This document shows positions 42,238 to 50,512 of a stretch of DNA of 64,000 bases, one piece after another. Positions within the stretch are counted from its first letter, which is position 1. The number at the start of each line of letters is the position of its first letter. Source of the DNA: Palsa-744 sp036498265. Lineage in GTDB: Bacteria; Actinomycetota; Thermoleophilia; Solirubrobacterales; Solirubrobacteraceae. The stretch covers positions 65,521-129,520 of the forward strand of contig DASYFT010000002.1 of NCBI GenBank assembly GCA_036498265.1, given 5' to 3'. The notes beneath the pieces are model-generated. The model did not search any database and was not told where the DNA came from. It saw only the letters and a list, made by a program, of their open reading frames with translations. The translations under genes and the position numbers were made by a program.

Positions 42238-43611
42238 ATGTCGATTGATCTTCAGGAGCAGGCCAAGCGCCATCTGTGGATGCACTTCACGCGCATGGGC
42301 GCGTACGCGGACGGGGAGGTGCCCGTGATCGTGCGCGGCGAGGGATGCTACGTCTACGACGAGCACGGCAAGCGCTACCTCGACGGGCTCTCGGCGCTCT
42401 ACTGCGTGAACATCGGCCACGGGCGCGCCGAGATGGGGCAGGCGGCGGCCGAGCAGGCAAAGGAGCTGGGCTTCTACACGAACTGGAGCTACGCGCACCC
42501 GCGTTCGATCGAGCTCGCCGCGCGGATCGCGGCGCTGGCGCCGGGGAACCTCAACCGCGTCTTCTTCACCTCCGGCGGATCGGAGGCGGTGGAGTCCGCG
42601 TGGAAGCTCGCCAAGGCCTACCACCACGCCCGCGGCGAGCAGGGACGCCACAAGCTGGTCTCGCGCAAGCTGGCCTATCACGGCACGTCGATGGGCGCGC
42701 TGACGGCCACCGGGCTCACGCCCCTGCGCACTCCCTTCGAACCGCTGACGCCGGGCGGCACGCACGTCGAGAACACGAACTCCTACCGCTGGAGCGAGGA
42801 GCGCGACCCGCTGTGGGCCGCCGAGGCGATCGAGGAGGCGATCGTGTTCCAGGGACCCGAGACCGTCGCGGCGGTCATCCTGGAGCCGGTGCAGAACGGC
42901 GGCGGCTGCTTCGTGCCGCAGGAGGGCTACTTCCAGCGGGTGCGCGAGATCTGCGACCGCCACGGCGTCCTCTTGATCTCCGACGAGGTGATCTGCTCCT
43001 GGGGGCGCCTGGGCGAGTGGTTCGGCTGCGAGCGCTACGACTACCTGCCGGACATGATCACGACGGCCAAGGGGATCACCTCGGCTTACGCGCCGATGGG
43101 AGCCGTCATCGCCGGCGACCACATCGCGGAGCCGTTCCTGCACGGCAAGGCCATCTTCAACCACGGGTTCACCTTCGGCGGGCACCCCGTCGCCTGCGCG
43201 GTGGCGCTGGCGAACATCGACGTGATCGAGCGGGAGGGCCTGTGCGAGCGCGTCCGCGAGAACGAGGGGGCGTTCCGGGAGATGCTCGACGGGCTGCGCG
43301 ACCTGCCGATCGTGGGCGACGTGCGCGGTGCCGGCTACTTCCACGCGATCGAGCTGGTCAAGGACAAAGACACGAAGGAGACCTTCGACGACGACGAGTC
43401 CGAGGAGCTGCTGCGCGGCTTCCTCTCGGGAGAGCTCTACAGGCGCGGCCTCATCTGCCGCACCGACGACCGTGGCGACCCGATCGTGCAGCTCTCGCCG
43501 CCGCTGATAGCGGGCGAGCAGCAGTTCGAAGAGATAGAGGCGGTCCTGCGGCCGGTGCTCAGCGAGGCCTCCGAGCGAGTGGAGAGATGGAGCTCACTGT
43601 CGAGAGCCTGA
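42238..43611 (+). CDS. Class III aminotransferase, probable polyamine or omega-amino acid:pyruvate transaminase
   Basis: PLP enzyme of fold type I, class III (457 aa). Seen: FFTSGGSEAVESAWKLAK (cofactor phosphate site), YHGTSMGALTATG, the Asp motif LLISDEVICSWGR and the Schiff-base lysine in TTAKGITSAYAPMGA. The N-terminal LWMHFTRMGAY resembles putrescine/beta-alanine:pyruvate transaminases of actinobacteria. The downstream aminobutyraldehyde-type dehydrogenase and alanine dehydrogenase fit a route in which an amine is deaminated with pyruvate and the alanine recycled. Exact substrate not proven. The ATG at 42238 begins the homologous region. Confidence 0.85.
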   Translation: MSIDLQEQAKRHLWMHFTRMGAYADGEVPVIVRGEGCYVYDEHGKRYLDGLSALYCVNIGHGRAEMGQAAAEQAKELGFYTNWSYAHPRSIELAARIAALAPGNLNRVFFTSGGSEAVESAWKLAKAYHHARGEQGRHKLVSRKLAYHGTSMGALTATGLTPLRTPFEPLTPGGTHVENTNSYRWSEERDPLWAAEAIEEAIVFQGPETVAAVILEPVQNGGGCFVPQEGYFQRVREICDRHGVLLISDEVICSWGRLGEWFGCERYDYLPDMITTAKGITSAYAPMGAVIAGDHIAEPFLHGKAIFNHGFTFGGHPVACAVALANIDVIEREGLCERVRENEGAFREMLDGLRDLPIVGDVRGAGYFHAIELVKDKDTKETFDDDESEELLRGFLSGELYRRGLICRTDDRGDPIVQLSPPLIAGEQQFEEIEAVLRPVLSEASERVERWSSLSRA

Positions 43612-44711
43612 TCGGCGAGCTGGGGCTCAACCTCGTATCGGGAGAGGAGGCCGCGCAGCGTCACGTGCGCTGGGTGCACAGCAGCGAGCTGACCGATCCC
43701 ACGCCGTGGCTGAAAGGTGGCGAGCTGCTGCTCACCACCGGCATGCAGCTCGAGACCCCCAAGGTGCAGCGCGAGCTGATCGACAGGCTGGCCGACCACA
43801 ACATCGCCGGCCTCGGCTTCGGCACAGGCTTCGCGCACAAGCGGCTGCCACCGGCACTGGTGACGGCGGCCCGCAAGCGCCGCTTCCCTCTGTTCGAGGT
43901 CCCCTACGAGCTGCCGTTCATCGCCATCACCGAGCGCGCGTTCGCCCAGCTCGTCAACGAGCGCTACGAAATGCTCCAGAGGAACATGGCCGGGGATGTG
44001 CTGGCCGAGGCGCTGTCGGGCCACCTCTATCCCGAGGACCTCGAGGCGCGACTGCGCCCGTTCGGGATCGGCGACCAGCTCGCGGTGCTGGCGTTCAGGC
44101 CTCCGGACCCGAGCGCGGCTGCCGCGGTCGTCGAACGCGTCCTCGAGCGCGAGCGGGTCCCCAGCCTGGTGGCGATCCGCTCCGGCCTGCTCTGTGCCGT
44201 CGTCGCGGCCGACCAGCGCGAGCCGATCGAGCTGGCTCGGACCGTCCGGACGGAGCTGCTGCGGCGCTTCGGGCACGTTCCGGCCGCCGCAAGCAGGCCC
44301 GCGGCCACGCATTCCCTCCGGCTCACCTTCCACGAGGCCCGTTGTTCGCTGGAGGCGGTGAGGCTGCGCAACGGTGACGCCCCCGACGTCGCCTCACACG
44401 TCGACCTCGGCGCGTTCCAGCTGCTGCTGTCCCTCCAGGACGACGACGCGCTGCTGTCCTACTGCCGGAGCGTCCTCGGTCCCCTGGAGCAGGGTGAGGG
44501 CGAGTACGGCGACGAGCTCGTGCGCTCGCTGGACGCGTTCATCGAGCACAACGGGCACTGGGAGAAGGCGGCGAACGCGCTCTTCTGCCACCGGCACACG
44601 CTCCGCTACCGCATCCGCAGGATCGAACAGCTCACCGGCCGGGACTTCTCGAGCGCACGCGACAGGATCGAGTTCTGGCTGGCGCTGCGCGGCCGGGAGA
44701 TCGCGCGGTGA
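43587..44711 (+). CDS. PucR/CdaR-family transcriptional regulator
   Basis: 374-residue regulator. The N-terminal PucR domain (about residues 1-125) contains WVHSSELTDPTPWLKGGELLLTTG. A GGDEF-like CdaR region follows, and the C-terminal HTH_30 motif is HWEKAANALFCHRHTLRYRI. Such proteins usually activate purine, sugar-acid or amine catabolism genes in response to a ligand. The ATG is preceded by GGAGAG and overlaps the aminotransferase end by 25 bp, so the two are coupled. Likely targets are the palindromes at 42118-42221. Confidence 0.9.
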   Translation: MELTVESLIGELGLNLVSGEEAAQRHVRWVHSSELTDPTPWLKGGELLLTTGMQLETPKVQRELIDRLADHNIAGLGFGTGFAHKRLPPALVTAARKRRFPLFEVPYELPFIAITERAFAQLVNERYEMLQRNMAGDVLAEALSGHLYPEDLEARLRPFGIGDQLAVLAFRPPDPSAAAAVVERVLERERVPSLVAIRSGLLCAVVAADQREPIELARTVRTELLRRFGHVPAAASRPAATHSLRLTFHEARCSLEAVRLRNGDAPDVASHVDLGAFQLLLSLQDDDALLSYCRSVLGPLEQGEGEYGDELVRSLDAFIEHNGHWEKAANALFCHRHTLRYRIRRIEQLTGRDFSSARDRIEFWLALRGREIAR

Positions 44712-44784
44712 GCGCCCTTTTCCATGGCCTCCCCCGCCGGGAGCGCCGTTCAAGCGAAGCATCAGCGGAAGGAGCCGGTTGCCG

Positions 44785-45885
44785 ATGAGAGTCGGAGTTC
44801 CCACCGAGATCAAGCCCGACGAGTACCGGGTGGCGATAACCCCGGCCGGGGTGCGCGAGCTGAGCACGCGCGGGCATGAGGTGCTCGTCCAGGCCGGCGC
44901 CGGCGACGGCAGCGCGATGTCCGACGACCAGTTCCGAGCCCAGGGCGCCCGCATCGTCGCCGACGCGGATGCGGTGTTCGATGAGGCGGAGCTCGTGCTC
45001 AAGGTCAAGGAGCCGCAGCCCGAGGAGGCGCGCAAGCTGCGGGAGGGGCAGACCCTGTTCACCTATCTCCACCTCGCCGCCGAGCCGGAGCTCACACGCC
45101 TGCTGCAGGAGTCGGGGGCGACCTGCATCGCATATGAGACGGTCGAGGACTCCGACGGCCAGCTCCCTCTGCTCGCGCCGATGAGCGAGGTCGCCGGCAA
45201 GATCGCCACCCAGGCAGGGGCCTTCATGCTCGAGAAGCCATTGGGCGGCCGCGGCATCCTCCTCGGTGGGGTCCCCGGCGTGGCCGCGGCCACCGTCCTC
45301 GTCATCGGCGGCGGCGTCGTGGGGATGAACGCGGCGACCATCGCGATCGGGATGCAGGCCGACGTGTTCGTGTTCGACCGCTCGATCGATCGGTTGCGGG
45401 AGCTCGAGGTGGCCTTCGGTGGCCGTGCCTCGACCGTGTACTCCTCGACGCTCGCGATCGAGGAGATGCTGCCCGCGGCCGATCTGGTGATCGGCGCGGT
45501 GCTGATCCACGGCGGGCGCGCCCCTCGCGTGATCACCCGCGAGCAGCTGAAGCTGATGAAGCGCAACGCCGTGCTCGTCGACGTGTCGATCGACCAGGGG
45601 GGCTGCTTCGAGACATCGCGCCCGACCACGCATTCCCACCCCACCTACGAGGTTGACGGCATAACCCACTACTGCGTCACGAACATGCCGGGAGCAGTGC
45701 CGATCACCTCGACGTTCGCGCTCACCAACGCGACGCTGCCCTACGTCACCGAGCTCGCCGATTACGGCACCGACGAGGCGCTGCAACGCAACGAAGCCCT
45801 GCGGCACGGCCTCAACGTCCGCGCCGGCGAGATCACCCACCCGGCGGTCGCCGAGGCCCTCGGCGCGAGCCCGGCGCACGTGTAA
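44785..45885 (+). CDS. ald: Alanine dehydrogenase
   Basis: NAD-dependent L-alanine dehydrogenase (366 aa), converting alanine to pyruvate and ammonia. Conserved N-terminus VGVPTEIKPDEYRVAITP, active-site lysine in LVLKVKEP, histidine in YLHLAAEP, Rossmann motif VLVIGGGVVGMNAA and the C-terminal NMPGAVPITST. The start has a good ribosome-binding site (AAGGAG). In this cluster it would regenerate pyruvate for the transaminase upstream. Confidence 0.95.
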   Translation: MRVGVPTEIKPDEYRVAITPAGVRELSTRGHEVLVQAGAGDGSAMSDDQFRAQGARIVADADAVFDEAELVLKVKEPQPEEARKLREGQTLFTYLHLAAEPELTRLLQESGATCIAYETVEDSDGQLPLLAPMSEVAGKIATQAGAFMLEKPLGGRGILLGGVPGVAAATVLVIGGGVVGMNAATIAIGMQADVFVFDRSIDRLRELEVAFGGRASTVYSSTLAIEEMLPAADLVIGAVLIHGGRAPRVITREQLKLMKRNAVLVDVSIDQGGCFETSRPTTHSHPTYEVDGITHYCVTNMPGAVPITSTFALTNATLPYVTELADYGTDEALQRNEALRHGLNVRAGEITHPAVAEALGASPAHV

Positions 45886-45931
45886 CGTCAAGGCACACCC
45901 CCTACGAAGACCACACCAGAGGAGCAGGCAG

Positions 45932-47368
45932 ATGGCGACCACGGTAGAGACCCTCAGCAACTTCATCGACGGTGAGCGGGTCGCCTCGAGCGGCGAGACG
46001 GAACCCGTGCTCAATCCGGCTACGGGGGAGGAGATCGCGCGCGCACCCCGCTCGAGCGCCGAGGAGGTCTCCGGTGCGGTGGCGGCGGCGCGCCGCGCCT
46101 TCGGCAAGTGGTCGCAGACGACGCCCGCGCAGCGCTCGGAAGCGCTGCTCCGGATCGCGGACGTGCTCGAGGAGCACGGTGAGGAGATGGCGCGGCTCGA
46201 GGCGCTGAACGCGGGCAAGCCGATCGAGGCCGTCAAGAGCGACGAGATACCGGTCATCGTGGACAACCTGCGCTTCTTCGCGGGTGCCGCGCGCTGCCTC
46301 GAGGGCCGGGCGGCGGGCGAGTACATGGAGGGCTACACCTCCTTCACGCGCCGCGAGCCCGTCGGCGTGATCGGCCAGATCACTCCCTGGAACTACCCCC
46401 TGATGATGGCCGTCTGGAAATTCGCGCCCGCCATCGCCGCGGGCAACACGGTCGTGATGAAGCCGGCCGAGACCACTCCGATGAGCACGGTCAGGCTCGC
46501 CGAGCTGGTGGCCGACATCCTTCCGCCGGGCGTCCTGAACGTCGTGACGGGCCCCGGCCGGCCGACCGGCGAGGCGCTCATCAGCCACCCCGACGTCGAC
46601 ATGGTGAGCCTCACCGGGTCGGTCGACACGGGCAAGCACATCGCCCGCACGGCCGCCGACACGCTCAAGCGGGTGCACCTCGAGCTCGGCGGCAAGGCGC
46701 CCGTGGTCGTGTTCGACGACGTGAGCCTCGAGAGCGCGCTCGAGACGATCGCCGGCACCGGCTACTACAACGCCGGGCAGGACTGCACAGCGGCGACGCG
46801 CGTCCTCGCCGGCGCCGGCGTCTATGACGACGTCGTCTCCGGGCTGGCGGAGCAGGCGAGGGGGCTGGTCGTGGGCGACACCCTCTCACCCGACACCACG
46901 CTCGGACCGCTCAACTCCGCCCGCCAGCGCGAGCGTGTGGAGGGCTTCCTGGAGCGGCGTCCCGATCGCGCCGAGATCGTGACGGGTGGGCGCGAGCCCG
47001 ACCGCCCAGGCTTCTTCCTGGAGCCCACGGTCGTCGCGGGGCTTCAGCAGGACGACGAGATGATCCAGCGCGAGATCTTCGGCCCGGTCATCACCGTTCA
47101 GCCGTTCACGGACGAGCAGCAGGCGATCGACTGGGCCAATGCCACGCGCTACGGGCTCGCGTCGTCGGTGTGGACCCGCGACGTCGGCCGCGCGCTGCGC
47201 GTCTCCAAGGCGCTGCGCTTCGGCTGCGTGTGGATCAACGACCACATCCCGCTCGTCTCGGAGATGCCACACGGCGGCTTCAAGGAGTCGGGCTACGGCA
47301 AGGACCTCAGCGTCTACTCGCTCGAGGACTACACCGTGGTCAAGCACGTGATGGCCAACATCCAATAG
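45932..47368 (+). CDS. Aldehyde dehydrogenase, gamma-aminobutyraldehyde dehydrogenase-like
   Basis: NAD(P)-dependent aldehyde dehydrogenase (478 aa). Motifs: QITPWNYPLMMAVWKFAPA, the catalytic glutamate in LELGGKAPVVVFDD, the nucleophile in YNAGQDCTAATRV and HGGFKESGYGKDLS. The NAGQDCTA segment is characteristic of the PatD group, which oxidises 4-aminobutanal to GABA in putrescine breakdown. A ribosome-binding site (GAGGAG) precedes the ATG by 9 nt. Placed 46 bp after ald. Generic betaine-aldehyde-type activity cannot be excluded. Confidence 0.88.
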   Translation: MATTVETLSNFIDGERVASSGETEPVLNPATGEEIARAPRSSAEEVSGAVAAARRAFGKWSQTTPAQRSEALLRIADVLEEHGEEMARLEALNAGKPIEAVKSDEIPVIVDNLRFFAGAARCLEGRAAGEYMEGYTSFTRREPVGVIGQITPWNYPLMMAVWKFAPAIAAGNTVVMKPAETTPMSTVRLAELVADILPPGVLNVVTGPGRPTGEALISHPDVDMVSLTGSVDTGKHIARTAADTLKRVHLELGGKAPVVVFDDVSLESALETIAGTGYYNAGQDCTAATRVLAGAGVYDDVVSGLAEQARGLVVGDTLSPDTTLGPLNSARQRERVEGFLERRPDRAEIVTGGREPDRPGFFLEPTVVAGLQQDDEMIQREIFGPVITVQPFTDEQQAIDWANATRYGLASSVWTRDVGRALRVSKALRFGCVWINDHIPLVSEMPHGGFKESGYGKDLSVYSLEDYTVVKHVMANIQ

Positions 47369-47383
47369 ACCGGCTGGCGACGC

Positions 47384-48175
47384 GTGGCTGCTGAGGCGGA
47401 TCGCCTCGCCGAGCTCGACATCCTGCGGCTGCGAGCCCAGAATCCGGGGCCGATGACGCTGTCGGGCACCAACACGTGGCTGTTCGGCCGCCGGCCGACC
47501 TGGGTGGTCGATCCGGGACCCGCGCTCGAGGCTCACATCGGCGAGCTGCTCGCGGCGGTCGAGGACCGCGGCGGGCTCGGAGGCGTGGCGCTGACCCACG
47601 ACCACGCCGATCACTCCGGTGCCGTCGAGGCCCTTCTCGCGCGTAACCCCGCCCCGCTCGCCGCCGGACGAGGCGCGGTCGACGTGCGGCTGGAGGACGA
47701 GGTTCGCTTCGGTCCCTTCGAGGCGGTTGCGACGCCTGGGCACGCGCCCGACCATCACGCGCTGCTCGCCGGCGGAGCGTGCTTCACGGGGGATGCCGTG
47801 CTGGGCGAGGGAAGCGTGTTCATCAGCCCGTATCCCGGGGCGATGGCCGGCTACCTGCTCGCGCTCACGCGGCTACTGATGCGCGCCGATCTCCAGGTGC
47901 TCTGTCCCGGCCATGGACCGCTGGTGTGGGAGCCCCACGCGAAGCTCCAGGAGTACCTCGATCATCGCGTGGATCGCGAGAACAGACTGATCGGGGCCCT
48001 GGGCGAAGGCCGGCGGACGGTGACCGAGCTGCTCGACGCCGTCTGGTCTGATGTTCCGCAGCAGCTTCGGCCGCTCGCCACCGTGACCCTCGCCGCGCAC
48101 CTGGACAAGCTCGAGGACGAGGAGATCCTCCCCGAGGGCGTGGAGCGGCCCCGGCTCGAGACCGCGGAGATCTGA
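47384..48175 (+). CDS. Metallo-beta-lactamase-fold hydrolase (LACTB2-like)
   Basis: Probable two-metal hydrolase (263 aa). The metal motif THDHADHSG, the downstream ligands in TPGHAPDHH, GDAVLG and PGHGP, and a C-terminal winged-helix-like region (about residues 205-255) are typical of LACTB2-like proteins, some of which are endoribonucleases and others thioesterases. The GTG start is 15 bp after the aldehyde dehydrogenase stop, so it is probably the last gene of that operon. Substrate unknown. Confidence 0.85.
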   Translation: MAAEADRLAELDILRLRAQNPGPMTLSGTNTWLFGRRPTWVVDPGPALEAHIGELLAAVEDRGGLGGVALTHDHADHSGAVEALLARNPAPLAAGRGAVDVRLEDEVRFGPFEAVATPGHAPDHHALLAGGACFTGDAVLGEGSVFISPYPGAMAGYLLALTRLLMRADLQVLCPGHGPLVWEPHAKLQEYLDHRVDRENRLIGALGEGRRTVTELLDAVWSDVPQQLRPLATVTLAAHLDKLEDEEILPEGVERPRLETAEI

Positions 48176-48222
48176 CAGGGCCCGCCGGTTTACGCTCGCG
48201 CCGGCTGGGGTAGCCCCGGGCC

Positions 48223-48309
48223 GTGACGATAGTGGCTCTGATCGTGCTGTTCTTCCTCCTGCTCGGATGGGCCGTGATGCCGATCCTCAGCCCGCCGCTC
48301 AAAAAATGA
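48223..48309 (+). CDS. 28-residue single-helix membrane peptide
   Basis: A GTG-initiated 28-codon frame encoding one hydrophobic helix (about residues 3-21, with FFLLLGWAVMPIL) and the basic end PPLKK. TAGCCC lies 6 nt before the GTG, close to the leaderless pattern but lacking the last T, and TACGCT occurs further upstream at 48191-48196. The frame fills an otherwise unexplained 147-bp gap. No family recognised; a single-span micropeptide is plausible but unproven. Confidence 0.4.
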   Translation: MTIVALIVLFFLLLGWAVMPILSPPLKK

Positions 48310-48322
48310 GGCGCCAGAGCCT

Positions 48323-48958
48323 TCAGTAGCCGGGCTCGCCCGGCAGCAGGATGCGGGCGACCTCGCCCTCGAGCACGACTCGCGGCTCGACTGGCAGGAC
48401 CTCCCGGCCGCGGGCATGCCCGAGCAGTGAGTCAACGCAGTCGAACTCCCTCAGCTGCTGGAGGTGCTTGATGGTGGGGAAGACGAGCTCTATCTCCCCC
48501 GCGCCGTGCGCTGCGAGCGCGGCGTCGGGTGTGAACCAGCCGAGGTCCACACACTCCGTGCCGTCCACAGCGGGGTCCTGCCCGGCAGGCAGGGTGGCGA
48601 GGAAGAAATGGGTGTCGAAGCGGATCTGCACCTGCGCGGGAGTGATCCAGCGCGAGAACTTCACCAGGCCGGTGACGTCGTCGAGCGTGATCGCCGCCTC
48701 CTCGCGCAGCTCGCGCACCGCGGCGGCGCGATGCGCCTCGTCGCCGTCGCCCTCGCCGGCGTCGACGGCTCCGCCTGGGAAGACCCACACGCCTCCCATG
48801 AACCGCGCCTCCGGAGTGCGCCTCACGAGCAGGACCTCCAGGCGCTCGCCCCCGCCCCGCAGCAGGATCACGCTCGCCGCCTGGCGCGGCGAAGTCGCCT
48901 CGCCCGGATTGAAGGTCTCGCCCGGCCCCGGCCTGGCAGCCTCCTCGCTGGCGCTCAT
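48323..48958 (-). CDS. NUDIX hydrolase
   Basis: Predicted nucleoside-diphosphate-linked hydrolase (211 aa). The Nudix helix AAVRELREEAAI is preceded by the glycine loop FPGGAVDAGEG, slightly longer than the minimal motif, as in NUDT19/CoA-pyrophosphatase-like proteins. The basic segment VLLVRRTPEARFMGGVWVFPGG fits the same group. The substrate (CoA, acyl-CoA or other) is not determinable. Start ATG 48958, with a TAGGGT hexamer 6 nt upstream. Confidence 0.85.
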   Translation of the reverse strand: MSASEEAARPGPGETFNPGEATSPRQAASVILLRGGGERLEVLLVRRTPEARFMGGVWVFPGGAVDAGEGDGDEAHRAAAVRELREEAAITLDDVTGLVKFSRWITPAQVQIRFDTHFFLATLPAGQDPAVDGTECVDLGWFTPDAALAAHGAGEIELVFPTIKHLQQLREFDCVDSLLGHARGREVLPVEPRVVLEGEVARILLPGEPGY

Positions 48959-48964
48959 CGCACG

Positions 48965-48970
48965 ACCCTA
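48965..48970 (-). promoter_or_regulatory. Leaderless -10 element of the NUDIX gene
   Basis: On the minus strand, TAGGGT followed by 6 nt and the ATG at 48958. It lies back-to-back with the rubredoxin -10 inside a 33-bp gap. Confidence 0.5.
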
Positions 48971-48978
48971 CCTGTCGA

Positions 48979-48984
48979 TAACCT
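48979..48984 (+). promoter_or_regulatory. Leaderless -10 element of the rubredoxin gene
   Basis: TAACCT followed by 7 nt and the ATG at 48992. Only 8 bp separate it from the divergent NUDIX -10, so each promoter's upstream region lies within the other gene. Confidence 0.55.
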
Positions 48985-48991
48985 TCAGCGC

Positions 48992-49177
48992 ATGAGCACG
49001 ACGACCGAGACCCTCCAGCGCTGGATCTGCGAGTCCTGCGGCTACATATACGACCCCGAGGAGGGCGACCCGGACGGCGGCATCCCGGCGGGGACCGCGT
49101 TCGAGGACATTCCCGACACCTGGTTCTGTCCGGTGTGCGGAGCGCGCAAGCGCGACTTCGTCGCCTACGAGGACTAG
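48992..49177 (+). CDS. Rubredoxin
   Basis: Small iron electron carrier (61 aa). Both Cys pairs are present: CESCGYIYDPEEGDP and FCPVCGARKRDF, with the usual aromatic residues between them. About ten extra N-terminal residues precede the domain. Its TAG stop is followed, in the same frame and with no ATG or GTG before 49292, by bioA. Rubredoxins serve alkane hydroxylases or oxygen-defence enzymes; no such partner is nearby. Confidence 0.95.
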   Translation: MSTTTETLQRWICESCGYIYDPEEGDPDGGIPAGTAFEDIPDTWFCPVCGARKRDFVAYED

Positions 49178-49183
49178 GACCGC

Positions 49184-50479
49184 CTGACCGACTGGCCCGC
49201 ACTGCTCGCGCTCGACGCCGAGCGCGTCTGGCATCCGTACGGGTCGATTCCGGCGGCGAGCCCGCCGCTTCCGGTCGAGGCGGCAGCGGGCGTGCGGCTG
49301 AAGCTGGCCGACGGGCGTGAGCTGATCGACGGGATGGCCTCGTGGTGGTGCGCGATCCACGGGTACCGCCACCCTGCGCTCGACGCCGCCGTCGCGGCGC
49401 AGCTCGAGCGAGTTGCCCACGTCATGTTCGGGGGGCTCACGCACGAGCCCGCGGTGCTGCTGGCGACCCGTTTGGCCGAGCTGGCGCCCGCCGGCCTCGA
49501 GCGGGTCTTCTTCGCCGACTCCGGCTCGGTCTCGGTGGAGGTCGCGATCAAGATGTGCCTCCAGGTGCAGCGTGCCCGCGGGTCGGCCGAGCGCACGAGG
49601 CTGCTGACCGTCAGGGGTGGCTACCACGGCGACACCTTCGGCGCGATGGCGGTCTGCGACCCCGTCAGCGGCATGCACGGCATGTTCGCCGGCGTGCTGG
49701 CGCAGCACGTGTTCGCCCCGCGGCCGCCTGACGGCTTCGACGCCGCCCTCGACGAGGGGTGGGCGGCGCAGGTGGGCGAGCTGGTGGCCGCCAACGCCGG
49801 GGAGCTCGCCGCGGTGATCGTCGAGCCGGTCGTCCAGGGCGCTGGCGGGATGCGCTTCCACGCGCCCGAATGCGTGGCGCTCCTGCGTTCCCTCTGCGAC
49901 GAGCACGGCCTGCTGCTGGTGCTCGACGAGATAGCGACGGGCTTCGGGCGGACCGGTTCGATGTTCGCGAGCGAGCACGCGGGCGTCTCGCCCGACGTGA
50001 TGTGCGTCGGCAAGGCGCTGACCGGCGGCTACATGACCCTCGCTGCGACCCTCTGCACCGCAGAGGTCGCCGAGGCCATTTCCATGGGAGAGGGCGGAGG
50101 CCTGATGCACGGGCCCACGTTCATGGCGAACCCGCTCGCATGTGCCGTGGCGCTCGCGTCGCTCGGCCTGCTCGACGACGGCAGCTGGCGCGCGCGGGTG
50201 GCCGGCATCGAGGACGGACTGCGCGCGGGACTCGAGCCGGCGGGGGAGCTCGCGGGGGTGAGCGACGTCCGCGTGCTGGGCGCGATCGGCGTGATCGAGC
50301 TGGCGGAGGAGGTCGATGTCGCGGCGGCCACGGCCGCGGCGGTCGCAAGGGGGGTGTGGCTGCGCCCGTTCCGCAACCTCGTCTACGCGATGCCGCCGTA
50401 CGTGATCGGCGACGAGGATCTCGCAGCGCTCACCGGCGCGATGGTCGAGGCTGCGCGGGAGGGGACGCCCAGCGGTTGA
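49184..50479 (+). CDS. bioA: Adenosylmethionine-8-amino-7-oxononanoate aminotransferase, CTG start proposed
   Basis: PLP transaminase of biotin synthesis, making 7,8-diaminopelargonate. Seen: VWHPYGS near the N-terminus, DGMASWWCAIHGY, GGYHGDTFGAM, VLDEIATGFGRTG and the Schiff-base lysine in CVGKALTGGYMTLAA. The conserved VWHPYGS lies upstream of the first in-frame GTG (49292) and must be translated, yet between the rubredoxin TAG (49175) and that motif there is no ATG, GTG or TTG. CTG at 49184 (then TDWPALLALD) is the best start; CTG at 49202 is an alternative. About 431 aa. Confidence 0.85.
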   Translation: MTDWPALLALDAERVWHPYGSIPAASPPLPVEAAAGVRLKLADGRELIDGMASWWCAIHGYRHPALDAAVAAQLERVAHVMFGGLTHEPAVLLATRLAELAPAGLERVFFADSGSVSVEVAIKMCLQVQRARGSAERTRLLTVRGGYHGDTFGAMAVCDPVSGMHGMFAGVLAQHVFAPRPPDGFDAALDEGWAAQVGELVAANAGELAAVIVEPVVQGAGGMRFHAPECVALLRSLCDEHGLLLVLDEIATGFGRTGSMFASEHAGVSPDVMCVGKALTGGYMTLAATLCTAEVAEAISMGEGGGLMHGPTFMANPLACAVALASLGLLDDGSWRARVAGIEDGLRAGLEPAGELAGVSDVRVLGAIGVIELAEEVDVAAATAAAVARGVWLRPFRNLVYAMPPYVIGDEDLAALTGAMVEAAREGTPSG

Positions 50480-50512
50480 CGTGCGCGCCTCGCAGCTGAG
50501 AGCATCGCCGCC

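Noticed and set aside
48329..48344. Perfect hairpin GCCGGG-4 nt-CCCGGC as a terminator
   Set aside because: It lies inside the 3' coding end of the NUDIX gene and has no T-run on either side; GC-rich coding DNA produces such stems by chance.
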